Positions 50,711 to 58,576 of a stretch of 64,000 nt of DNA are shown here, in pieces. The notes under the pieces are model-generated. The model ran no database searches, had not been told where the DNA came from, and saw only the letters and a program-made list of their open reading frames with translations. Source of the stretch: JBCCLJ01 sp039026915 (lineage in GTDB: Bacteria > Acidobacteriota > Thermoanaerobaculia > Multivoradales > Multivoraceae). Each line of letters starts with the position of its first letter. Position 1 is the first letter of the stretch. The position numbers were made by a program, and so were the translations under genes. The stretch is from the NCBI GenBank assembly GCA_039026915.1, contig JBCCLJ010000006.1, positions 10,594 through 74,593 of the forward strand, read 5' to 3'.

Positions 50711-51997
50711 TCAGCAGAGCTCGGTCTCGAGGCGCTGCAGGGTCCGATCGAGATCGCCGTCGCCCTGCCGCAACGTCTCGATCTTGTCGACCGAGTACAT
50801 CACCGTCGAGTGATGCTTGTCGTTGAAGTGCTTGCCGATCTCGGGGTACGAGAGGTCGGTGAGGCGCTTGCAGAGGAACATTGCGACCTGGCGCGGAAAA
50901 GCGATCTGCTTCGAATTGTTCTTGCTCTTGATCTCGCCGACCTTGAGACCGTAGTGGTGCGCCACCTTCTTGATGATCTCGGGCGCACCGAGCTTCTGCT
51001 CCTCGGGCGGAAGGATGTCGCGCAGCGTCTCGCGGGCCATCTCGAGATCCAACTCTCTTCCGGTCATCGACGAGAACGCAGCGACGCGGTTCAGCATGCC
51101 TTCGAGCTCGCGCACGTTGGATTTCACCTGTTGGGCGATGAACTCGGCGACGGCCGGAGGCAGGTGAACGCCGAAGGTCTCGGCCTTGCGCCGCAGGATG
51201 GCCACCTTGGTCTCGAGGTCGGGCGACTGGATGTCCGCGATCAGCCCCCATTCGAAGCGGCTTCGCAGTCTCTCTTCCAGAGTCGGAATGTTCTTCGGCG
51301 AGGCGTCCGACGACAGGATGATCTGTTTCTGCGACGTGTAGAGCGTATTGAAGGTGTGGAAAAACTCCTCCTGGGTTCGCTCTTTGTTCGCTAGGAACTG
51401 GATGTCGTCGATGAGAAGAACGTCGATCGTGCGATAGCGATCGCGAAAGTCGACCATGCGCTCGTAGCGGATCGAGTTGATCAGTTCGTTGACGAACTGT
51501 TCCGCCGAGAGGTAGCGAACCTTGGCGCTCGGCTCCCGCTCTTCGATCTCCTGAGCGATCGCGTGCAGCAGGTGCGTTTTGCCGAGACCGACACCGCCGT
51601 AGAGAAAGAGCGGGTTGTAGCTCTGTCCGGGACTCTCGGCGACGGCTCGCGCTGCGGCGTAGGCGAACTGGTTCGAGTTGCCGACGACGAACGAGTCGAA
51701 GCGATAGCGCGGATTGAAAGTGCGCTTTCCCTTCGCCTCGGGCTCGCCTGGTGTGGCGTCATCGACGGAAAAGAGCACTTCGAACTCGCCGCCGCGCAGG
51801 CCGGCGATCGCTCGATCGACCACCGTACGGTAGCTTTCTTCGAGCGTGTTCAGGAAGCGCCGATTGGGTGCCGTGAGGACGAGTTTCTGGGACTCCTCCG
51901 AGCGCACTCGGAGAGGCTTGAACCAAGTTTGGAACTCGTCCGCCGGAATCGACTCCTGCAGCTCTTTCTGAAGATTAAACCAAAGAGAGTCAGCCAT
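50711..51997 (-). CDS. dnaA: Chromosomal replication initiator DnaA
   Basis: 428 residues from ATG 51997 (MADSLWFNLQKELQESIPAD, domain I). Earlier in-frame starts lie across the palindrome and were rejected. Domain III AAA+ motifs: NPLFLYGGVGLGKTHLLHAI (Walker A), DVLLIDDIQFLANKERTQEE (Walker B), SSDASPKNIPTLEERLRSRF. Domain IV binds DnaA boxes through the helix-turn-helix ending DKHHSTVMYSVDKIE. It melts the origin and autoregulates its own gene in many bacteria. No strong Shine-Dalgarno is seen. Confidence 0.98.
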   Translation of the reverse strand: MADSLWFNLQKELQESIPADEFQTWFKPLRVRSEESQKLVLTAPNRRFLNTLEESYRTVVDRAIAGLRGGEFEVLFSVDDATPGEPEAKGKRTFNPRYRFDSFVVGNSNQFAYAAARAVAESPGQSYNPLFLYGGVGLGKTHLLHAIAQEIEEREPSAKVRYLSAEQFVNELINSIRYERMVDFRDRYRTIDVLLIDDIQFLANKERTQEEFFHTFNTLYTSQKQIILSSDASPKNIPTLEERLRSRFEWGLIADIQSPDLETKVAILRRKAETFGVHLPPAVAEFIAQQVKSNVRELEGMLNRVAAFSSMTGRELDLEMARETLRDILPPEEQKLGAPEIIKKVAHHYGLKVGEIKSKNNSKQIAFPRQVAMFLCKRLTDLSYPEIGKHFNDKHHSTVMYSVDKIETLRQGDGDLDRTLQRLETELC

Positions 51998-52029
51998 TTG
52001 GAAGCAGGAAGGGGCAATCGCTCCACAAG

Positions 52030-52050
52030 TTTTCCGCAACCTGCGGAAAA
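52030..52050. promoter_or_regulatory. Perfect inverted repeat in the dnaA upstream region
   Basis: TTTTCCGCA, three bases, TGCGGAAAA: a perfect 9-bp inverted repeat, 33-53 nt before the dnaA ATG and downstream of the likely dnaA promoter. Each arm differs from the DnaA box TTATCCACA at two positions. It could be a paired DnaA site or an operator. Confidence 0.6.
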
Positions 52051-52100
52051 GCGGAGACCGCGTCAAAATCAGTTAGGAAGGCCCGGCGAGAAGAGACGGG

Positions 52101-52109
52101 AGCATACCA
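52101..52109 (-). promoter_or_regulatory. Extended -10 promoter for dnaA
   Basis: Minus-strand TGGTATGCT, with TTGCTC 18 bp upstream of the hexamer as a partial -35 (52125-52130). The leader of about 98 nt would include the inverted repeat at 52030-52050. Confidence 0.5.
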
Positions 52110-52209
52110 ATCCGCTCGTTCGCGGAGCAAGGAAAAAGTGGTCCGGTGAAGGCGCGCTTCGGACTAAGCTGCGTCGCTCCATGAAGTTAGCGTCAAGAAA
52201 AAGTTTCGA

Positions 52210-53322
52210 GTGATGAACGACCCACAGAGGCGGCTGCGCGAGGACCTTCTGGACTGGTTCGACGCCAACCACCGCACGCTGCCGTGGCGTGGCTCGCGAG
52301 ACCCCTACCGGATTCTGCTGTCCGAGGTGATGAGTCAGCAGACGCGGATTCTGGTGGTCGTCGACTACTTTCATCGCTTCCTCGATCGCTTCCCGAACGT
52401 GGAGGCGCTTGCCGCGGCCGAGGAGTCCGAGGTCCTGGCTCTCTGGTCGGGTCTCGGCTACTACCAGCGCGCTCGACGACTGCACGCTGCGGCGCGCGAG
52501 GTGGTCTCGAGGGGTGGCTTTCCGACCTCGTTCGAGGGACTCAAGTCCTTGCCTGGCATCGGTGACTACACCGCTGCAGCGGTGGGCAGTATCGCGTTCG
52601 ACGTCGTCGAGCCCGTGCTCGATGGCAACGTGGAGAGAGTCCTCACGCGGTGGCTGCGACTGGGAGGCGATCCCAAGCGCGTCGCGGTGCGTCGTCGCCT
52701 CCGCGAGACCGCTGCGACCCTGCTCGACGCGCAGCGCCCCGGCGACAGCAATCAAGCGATGATGGAGCTCGGCGCGACGATCTGCACGCCGCGCTCCCCG
52801 CGCTGCGGCGACTGTCCGCTCGCAGAGAGCTGCCGGGCCTTCCGCGACGGTGTGCCGACGGAGTACCCCGAGTCGAAGCCGAAGAACGTCACCAAGGTCC
52901 TCGAAGTCTGGATCGCCGTCGTCGTCCAGCGTGACGACCGCCTGCTCCTCGCGCGGCGCTCCGCAGAGTCGGAGGTCTTGGCCGGCGCCTGGATGGTTCC
53001 GAGTGTGCGCCTGAGCTCGGAAGAGTTCAAGAAGGGCCGACGAGCTCGATGGACTTGGCGGGCTGACGGAGTGGCTCGGAATCTGACACGGTCGTTCGGC
53101 GGTCGCTGGAGCGTCGATCGTCCCGTGGCTCAGGTGAAGCACGGCATCACCTTTCGCTCTCTCGAGGTGCACTGCTCACGCGCCCGGGTGGATCGCCTGC
53201 CGCGGCGCGACGATCTCGTCTGGGTGACGCCGCCCGAGCTCGAGGCGCTGCACACCTCTTCGCTCGTCGCCAAGATCCTCTCGGCTCAGTCGTCGTCGCT
53301 CGACTTGGGAGCGGAGCTCTGA
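52210..53322 (+). CDS. mutY: A/G-specific adenine DNA glycosylase MutY
   Basis: 370 residues from GTG 52210 (an ATG is the second codon). HhH-GPD glycosylase: catalytic Glu in LSEVMSQQT, hairpin LKSLPGIGDYTAAAVGSIAF and catalytic Asp in VLDGNVERVL. The iron-sulfur loop is C-x6-C-x2-C-x5-C (CTPRSPRCGDCPLAESC). A NUDIX-like C-terminal domain (about 230-360) for 8-oxoG recognition starts at VLEVWIAVVVQRDDRLLLAR. It removes A opposite 8-oxoG. It is divergent from dnaA, and its 3' end overlaps the convergent cyclic-nucleotide-binding gene by 37 bp. Confidence 0.95.
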   Translation: MMNDPQRRLREDLLDWFDANHRTLPWRGSRDPYRILLSEVMSQQTRILVVVDYFHRFLDRFPNVEALAAAEESEVLALWSGLGYYQRARRLHAAAREVVSRGGFPTSFEGLKSLPGIGDYTAAAVGSIAFDVVEPVLDGNVERVLTRWLRLGGDPKRVAVRRRLRETAATLLDAQRPGDSNQAMMELGATICTPRSPRCGDCPLAESCRAFRDGVPTEYPESKPKNVTKVLEVWIAVVVQRDDRLLLARRSAESEVLAGAWMVPSVRLSSEEFKKGRRARWTWRADGVARNLTRSFGGRWSVDRPVAQVKHGITFRSLEVHCSRARVDRLPRRDDLVWVTPPELEALHTSSLVAKILSAQSSSLDLGAEL

Positions 53323-54347
53323 TGCGGTAGCCCCTCTCGGTGACTGCCACCAGAGAGGATGTACCAACCGATGATCTTCTCGTTCGTCTCACGAAGGCGT
53401 TTGGCGAGCAGCTTCGTCATGACCTTGAGCAGTCGGATGGACGAGGCGCGGTCGATGTCGAGAATCTTCGAGAGAACCTCGCGTCGGATCGAAAGCAGCA
53501 GGGCACCTCCCGCATCGGCGGCCGCATCGGCGGATCGCGGGAGATCGTCGATCAGCGACATCTCACCGAAGAACTCGCCGCGTCCGAGGAAGGCCATGGC
53601 TTCCTCGCCGGCTCCGGGGATGATCTTGCTGATCATGATGCGCCCTTCGACCACCACGTACATGCGATCACCGTCGTCTCCGTCGGCAAAGACGAGCTGA
53701 CCGGGGCGGAAGCGACGCGCCTCGCAGAGCGAGCCGAGGTAGTTGACCTCCATATTGGAGAGTCCCTGCTCGCGGAAGACGGCGCGCTTGTCTTCGATGT
53801 CGATCTTGGTGTCCTCGACCGATTCGGCCATGGCTCGTGGAGCGTCGTTGGCGGCGGTCTCGTCGATGAAGAACCGGCTGAGATTGTTGTTCGTCTGACG
53901 CAGCTTCGCGGAGAGGCTCTTCCACAGCGTCCAGGTGAAGGCGACTTCGAAGGCCGGGTCTTCCGCGCACAGCTGTTCGAGACGCACCGGGTTGAGAACC
54001 AGGAGATCGCAGGGTGCCAGAGTGAGCGCGTCGACCGACCTCGTATCGCCGTCGACGAAGTTCATCTCACCGAAGAGCTGGCCCGGCGTGAGCCGTGTGA
54101 CTTCAAAGCTGCCGTACGAGGTCTGGCGCTGCAGACTGACCTCCCCCGACTCCACGACGAACGCCTCTCGCGTCGTTTCGCGCTCCTGGATCACCACCGC
54201 GCCCTCGGGATACTGATGTCGGAAGGCGCAACCACGCAGCTGCTCGAGCTGCGCATCCGAGAAGTGCTTGAAGTGGGGTAGCTGGCGAAGGGCTTCGAGC
54301 ATGGAAGTGACCGTCGAGAGTCGGTTGGGTCGACGGGCCGCCTCCAT
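53286..54347 (-). CDS. Tandem cyclic-nucleotide-binding-domain protein
   Basis: 353 residues from ATG 54347; an ATG at 54302 is equally plausible because neither has a clear ribosome site. Two CNB domains are visible, about residues 25-145 (phosphate cassette LFGEMNFVDGDTRSVDA) and 205-325 (EFFGEMSLIDDLPRSADAA), joined by a helical linker with a mostly polar, acidic stretch. No DNA-binding helix-turn-helix or output enzyme is found, so it is unlike CRP. It might sense cAMP, c-di-GMP or another ligand and act through protein contacts. A class IV cyclase-like gene lies at 39463. Its 3' end overlaps mutY. Confidence 0.85.
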   Translation of the reverse strand: MEAARRPNRLSTVTSMLEALRQLPHFKHFSDAQLEQLRGCAFRHQYPEGAVVIQERETTREAFVVESGEVSLQRQTSYGSFEVTRLTPGQLFGEMNFVDGDTRSVDALTLAPCDLLVLNPVRLEQLCAEDPAFEVAFTWTLWKSLSAKLRQTNNNLSRFFIDETAANDAPRAMAESVEDTKIDIEDKRAVFREQGLSNMEVNYLGSLCEARRFRPGQLVFADGDDGDRMYVVVEGRIMISKIIPGAGEEAMAFLGRGEFFGEMSLIDDLPRSADAAADAGGALLLSIRREVLSKILDIDRASSIRLLKVMTKLLAKRLRETNEKIIGWYILSGGSHREGLPHQSSAPKSSDDD

Positions 54348-54459
54348 TCTGGCTCATGCACGCCCGTCGAGCGAATCACTCCGTGCGGCATTCGTCCTGG
54401 GGTCTCGTCAAACGACGCGAAACACGCGCAATTTCCCTGGAATGAGCAGCTTGTGGCTG

Positions 54460-54489
54460 CTGACCGAAGTGTCGAGCCTGACGTACACT
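54460..54489 (+). promoter_or_regulatory. Candidate promoter of the glycan cluster
   Basis: CTGACC (54460-54465), an 18-bp spacer and TACACT (54484-54489), about 35 nt before the TTG start at 54524. The hexamer and spacing match those at the ppiD-like promoter. Confidence 0.45.
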
Positions 54490-54523
54490 GCGTCGGTACG
54501 GACGAGAAAAAAGAGACCACTCC

Positions 54524-57500
54524 TTGAACCCTGCCAACGCGAGCGGCGGCACACACGGAGGCCGTGACCACCGTCGTCGGCCTCGCGTCGTAATGCTGCT
54601 GGCCAATCCGTTCACCCACGACACGCGCGTCAACAAGCAGGCGCGCGCCCTGGTGACTTGGGCGTGCGACGTCACGATCGTCGCCCGCGATGGGAAAGAA
54701 CTGCCGGCGTTCGAGACCCGGGATCAGATCGACATCGAGCGCGTGCCGTTTGCCGAGGCGTCGCTGGTCGACTCGTTTCGGTTGCTGAACCTGGTCGCCG
54801 TCGGTGCGCAGGACCGAGTCGCCCGGATCCTCGGCTCGCAAGAACCCGCACGCCTCAAAGAGCGGCCTTTGCTCCGCTCTCGACTCTCCTGGGTCGGCCT
54901 ACCGTCGCTGCTGGTGGTCTTCTTCTTCGGAGCGCTGGTGGCTCTGGCCCAGGGCTCGTTCCGTCTCTTGCGAGCGCTGATGCGCGGCGGTGTCGCAGCC
55001 ATGCGTGCCGTGGGACGGGCTTTCCTCGACGGCTTCCGTCTGGCGGCGCGCCTGCCGGGGACCCTCGTCCGATCAGCATTCCGAGGCGGGCTGGTCCTCC
55101 TTCGGGGAACGAGGTCGATCGCAGCTCTCTTCGTTCACGGTGTGGCCGCGGTGGCGCGTTTCGCCGGTCGCGCAGCTTCCGTCGCTCTGCCGTCGGCGGT
55201 CTACCAGCCTCTGGCCAAACGACTCTTCGCCTCTGCTCGTACGCTGCGCAACGCCGTGCGGTGGCGTTGGAATCGCTTCGAGCAGTTCTTTCGCGGCCGG
55301 GCCCGGGTCGGTGCGGGCGGCGCTCGTTCAGGAACGTCGCGGTTTCAGCGATTCGTCCAGTCTCTTCGTCGCTCGCTCGAGCGGCGCAGGGTGCTGCTGC
55401 GCAGTCGTTGGATTCGATGGTCGACTCCGAAGAAGCGAGCCGTGAACCGTCGCAAGACGCTGCTTCGGTCGGCAGCGAGGAAGCGGGTTCGTGCCCTCCT
55501 CCCGGCTCAAGCGCCGATCCTCGCCATGAACCTGCCGTTCGCCCGTCACGCGCTCCGCTACGAGCCGGAGATCGTCGTGGCACACGATCTCAACACGCTG
55601 CTGGCGGGCCTGGCTCTGAAAGAAACTCTCGGGTGCAAGCTCGTCTACGACTCTCATGAGCTGTATCTCGAACGCAACATCGGCGACCGCAACCGCTTCA
55701 AGGAAAACCTCTTCTGGACGCCGCTCGAGCGCATGGCGATTGGTCAATGCGACGCCGTGCTCTCCGTTGCGGACGGCATCTGCAAGCACCTCGGCGATCT
55801 CTACCGCATTGAGAAGCCGCACCTGATCCGCAACGTTCAGCCGTACGAGCCGCCGGCCTTTCGGAGTGATCTGCTGGCCCAGTCCCTCGGAGTGTCCCCC
55901 TCTCTCCCCCTGGGTATCTATGCGGGAGCGATCACGATCAACCGCGGTATCGAACAGCTCATCGAAGCTGCGCGCTACCTGGAAGACGCGGCCTTCGTCG
56001 TCATGGGCTACGCGCTCAACCCGGCTTTCCTCGAAGGGCTCCAACAGCAGGCTCGGGACGCAGGTGTTCTGGGAAAGACGCTCTTCTTTCACGACGCCGT
56101 GCCGATGGACCGCGTTGTCGAGTACGTCTCTTCCGCGAAGCTGAGCGTCGTGCCGACGAGGAACGTCTGCCTCAGTTACTACTTCGAGGCGAGTAACAAG
56201 ATCTTCCACAGCCTGATGGCGGGTGTCCCCGTTGCCATGAGTGACCATCCGGAGAAGCGGTTGCTCGTCGAAGAGCACGACGTCGGGGTTCTCTTCGACG
56301 AGAACGATCCGAAGGCGATCGCCGGAGCGGTTCAGGGCCTCCTGGCGGACGATGCGAGCTACGCCCGGAAGCGACAGAACTGTCTCGACGCCGCGCGCAG
56401 CCTCAACTGGGAGAACGAGGAGTTCAAGCTGAGAAAGGTCTACGCAGGCCTCCTCGGAGATCGCGCGCCGCGGGTGCCTCCCGCGACACTGCCCTCGACG
56501 GAACTCGAAGCACAGCGGCCCGGTCGACGGCAGCGCCGTCGTTCCGGCGGCTTGAACCCTAGCTATGTCGATTACCTCGAGCATTTTGGACGCACCGTGA
56601 CTCTGGCCGAGCTGCACGACTCCGACGAGCCGGGAATCGGCCTTCGGCATGACGTCGACCACGATCTCGACGCCGCGCTGGACATGGCCTACGTCGAGCA
56701 GCGCCGAGGCTGTCGGGCAACGTACTTTCTCCTGCACACGGCACCGTACTGGGAGGATCCTCGCTTCGAGTCCAAGTGCCGCCAGCTCCTCGACTACGGA
56801 CACGAGATCGGTCTGCATGTCGACGTCTTCTCGGAGCTCGCGGAGAATCCCGATTTCGAGCCTCGGGCGCGACTCGAAGAGTTGATCGATCGGCTGCGCG
56901 GCTTCGGGGCCACGGTCCGAGGAGTTGCAGCGCACGGCTCCCCGCAGTGCTACGAGCTCGGGTTCATCAACCACTGGTTCTGGGAGGAACTGCGCGGCGA
57001 CCATCCGGAGCAGACGGAGAGCGTGCTCAACGCCGAGGGCATCTCCGCCGTCGATCCGAATTACCGGGTTCCCTATCCGCTCTCCGGCTCCGTCGAGGTC
57101 GCGGAGGGTAAAAGGGTCCATCTCTGGTCCGTCTCCATGTCGTCTCTCGGAGTCAGCTACGAGGCGGCCAGGATCCCCGTCGACGAGTACTGGACCGACA
57201 CCGGCGGCGATTGGAAGCGAAGCGGAGATCCTCTCGAAGCGGATCTGACGCGAGGAAGGCACCAGGTTCTCTTTCATCCGGTCTGGTGGAGAGGCACGGC
57301 CCGAAAGATCTTCGTTCTGTCGACGGCGCGCTCGGGGAGCAAGTGGCTCACCGCAGCCATCGATCGCGCGACATCGGCTCGAGCAGTTCATGAGTGGACG
57401 CTGAATCATCACGAGAGAGACGGCGTCGTCGAGCAGGACAAACGCACGACGGTCTTTCAGGATCTTCTGGATCAACGGCCTCTGGCGTTGGCTCGTCTGA

Positions 57501-58576
57501 GAGAAGGTCTGCGCCTTCAGCGAGCTCAGGGCGGAACCGTGGTCGAAGCCAACGTCTATCTTCCGTTCTTTCTCGACGAGCTTCTGCAGATGGAGAACGA
57601 AGCGGAGATCGTGCACCTCTACCGAGACGGGAGGGAGGTCGTTCGCTCTCTCGTGGAGCGTGGCTGGTACTCGACGCCCGACGATCGAAATCACCCGAGA
57701 ATCGACACCGCACACTGGGAGTCACTCGGCCAGGTCGAGCGCTGCGCGGCTTACATCCGTTGGGTCCATGAGGAGATCGCACCCCGAGCGACGGCCCGTC
57801 TGCAGTTCGAGCGCATGATCCAAGACGCTGACTATCTCGCGAGGGTCCTCGAGGATCTCGGTCTCTTCGTGCACCGCCGGCTGTTGGACGAGGAGTTCGG
57901 TGAGGTCTTGGATTCGACCGGCCGCTGGACCGTACCCCCGTTCGATGAATGGCGCCCGTCGCTGCAGCGCGAGTTCTTCGACACTTGCGGTCCCGCGCAG
58001 CGAGCGCTCGGCTACTTCTCGGAGGACTCGGGCGAGTTGGCTCTCCGCCCGGCGTTGTCCGAACCGCTCGAGAGTCGGCAGGTACTTTCTCTCGAGACCT
58101 TCGACTGGAGCCGTTGCGGCGGGCGCGGCGTCGCCGTGACCGAAGCCGAGAGCGGTGTCGAGTTCGCACTCGAAGGACCGAGCGGCCCGCGCCACCAGAT
58201 GCTCGCGCCGGGAGGCTGGCACAACGTGGCGCGCGAGGAAGGCCTCGAGCTGGAGCCAGGCTACTACTACGTTGGTCGCATGCTCGGGGCGGTCCGTGAC
58301 GGCGATTCGGTGCGTGTCTTCGCCCTCTTCTACGACGAGGAGGGGTCTCTGGTCCGTCGCACGCTCGTGCATACCTGGCGCTCGGAAGCGACAGCGGCCT
58401 TCTTCTCCTTTTCCGGGGCTCTCGGTGCGACGCACTGCGCGCTCGCCTTCCACTTCGGTGATCAGTCGGCGGGCCCTGTGAGCACCTTGACCGAGCTCGA
58501 GATCCATCGTCGCTGCTTCCCGAGCGGCTACCAGTTCGACGTCGAGGAGCAGGTAGCGACCGGCGCAGCGCTGTGA
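54524..58576 (+). CDS. Multidomain glycan enzyme: GT4 glycosyltransferase, deacetylase-like and sulfotransferase-like domains
   Basis: 1350 residues from a TTG start. (1) Residues about 20-645 are a GT-B/GT4 glycosyltransferase: VVMLLANPFTHDTRVNKQAR, then a 195-residue Arg-rich, partly hydrophobic insert (about 129-325), then EIVVAHDLNTLLAGLALK, YDSHELYLE, GIYAGAITINRGIEQLIEAA and EASNKIFHSLMAGVPVAMSD. (2) About 680-925 resemble a NodB/polysaccharide-deacetylase barrel: GIGLRHDVDHDLDAALDMAY (His709-Asp712), GHEIGLHVDVFSE (His760, His765) and GVAAHGSPQ. (3) About 928-1190 resemble a sulfotransferase: KIFVLSTARSGSKWLTAAI (5'-phosphosulfate loop) and IVHLYRDGREVVRSLVERGW (3'-phosphate site). (4) About 1200-1350 are beta-rich, perhaps carbohydrate-binding. 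No signal peptide. The stop overlaps the next start (GTGA). Domain identities are by motif; substrates unknown. Confidence 0.85.
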   Translation: MNPANASGGTHGGRDHRRRPRVVMLLANPFTHDTRVNKQARALVTWACDVTIVARDGKELPAFETRDQIDIERVPFAEASLVDSFRLLNLVAVGAQDRVARILGSQEPARLKERPLLRSRLSWVGLPSLLVVFFFGALVALAQGSFRLLRALMRGGVAAMRAVGRAFLDGFRLAARLPGTLVRSAFRGGLVLLRGTRSIAALFVHGVAAVARFAGRAASVALPSAVYQPLAKRLFASARTLRNAVRWRWNRFEQFFRGRARVGAGGARSGTSRFQRFVQSLRRSLERRRVLLRSRWIRWSTPKKRAVNRRKTLLRSAARKRVRALLPAQAPILAMNLPFARHALRYEPEIVVAHDLNTLLAGLALKETLGCKLVYDSHELYLERNIGDRNRFKENLFWTPLERMAIGQCDAVLSVADGICKHLGDLYRIEKPHLIRNVQPYEPPAFRSDLLAQSLGVSPSLPLGIYAGAITINRGIEQLIEAARYLEDAAFVVMGYALNPAFLEGLQQQARDAGVLGKTLFFHDAVPMDRVVEYVSSAKLSVVPTRNVCLSYYFEASNKIFHSLMAGVPVAMSDHPEKRLLVEEHDVGVLFDENDPKAIAGAVQGLLADDASYARKRQNCLDAARSLNWENEEFKLRKVYAGLLGDRAPRVPPATLPSTELEAQRPGRRQRRRSGGLNPSYVDYLEHFGRTVTLAELHDSDEPGIGLRHDVDHDLDAALDMAYVEQRRGCRATYFLLHTAPYWEDPRFESKCRQLLDYGHEIGLHVDVFSELAENPDFEPRARLEELIDRLRGFGATVRGVAAHGSPQCYELGFINHWFWEELRGDHPEQTESVLNAEGISAVDPNYRVPYPLSGSVEVAEGKRVHLWSVSMSSLGVSYEAARIPVDEYWTDTGGDWKRSGDPLEADLTRGRHQVLFHPVWWRGTARKIFVLSTARSGSKWLTAAIDRATSARAVHEWTLNHHERDGVVEQDKRTTVFQDLLDQRPLALARLREGLRLQRAQGGTVVEANVYLPFFLDELLQMENEAEIVHLYRDGREVVRSLVERGWYSTPDDRNHPRIDTAHWESLGQVERCAAYIRWVHEEIAPRATARLQFERMIQDADYLARVLEDLGLFVHRRLLDEEFGEVLDSTGRWTVPPFDEWRPSLQREFFDTCGPAQRALGYFSEDSGELALRPALSEPLESRQVLSLETFDWSRCGGRGVAVTEAESGVEFALEGPSGPRHQMLAPGGWHNVAREEGLELEPGYYYVGRMLGAVRDGDSVRVFALFYDEEGSLVRRTLVHTWRSEATAAFFSFSGALGATHCALAFHFGDQSAGPVSTLTELEIHRRCFPSGYQFDVEEQVATGAAL

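Noticed and set aside
55328..57715. 795-codon minus-strand frame opposite the multidomain glycan gene.
   Set aside because: It mirrors codon structure of the real gene; no domain is recognisable.
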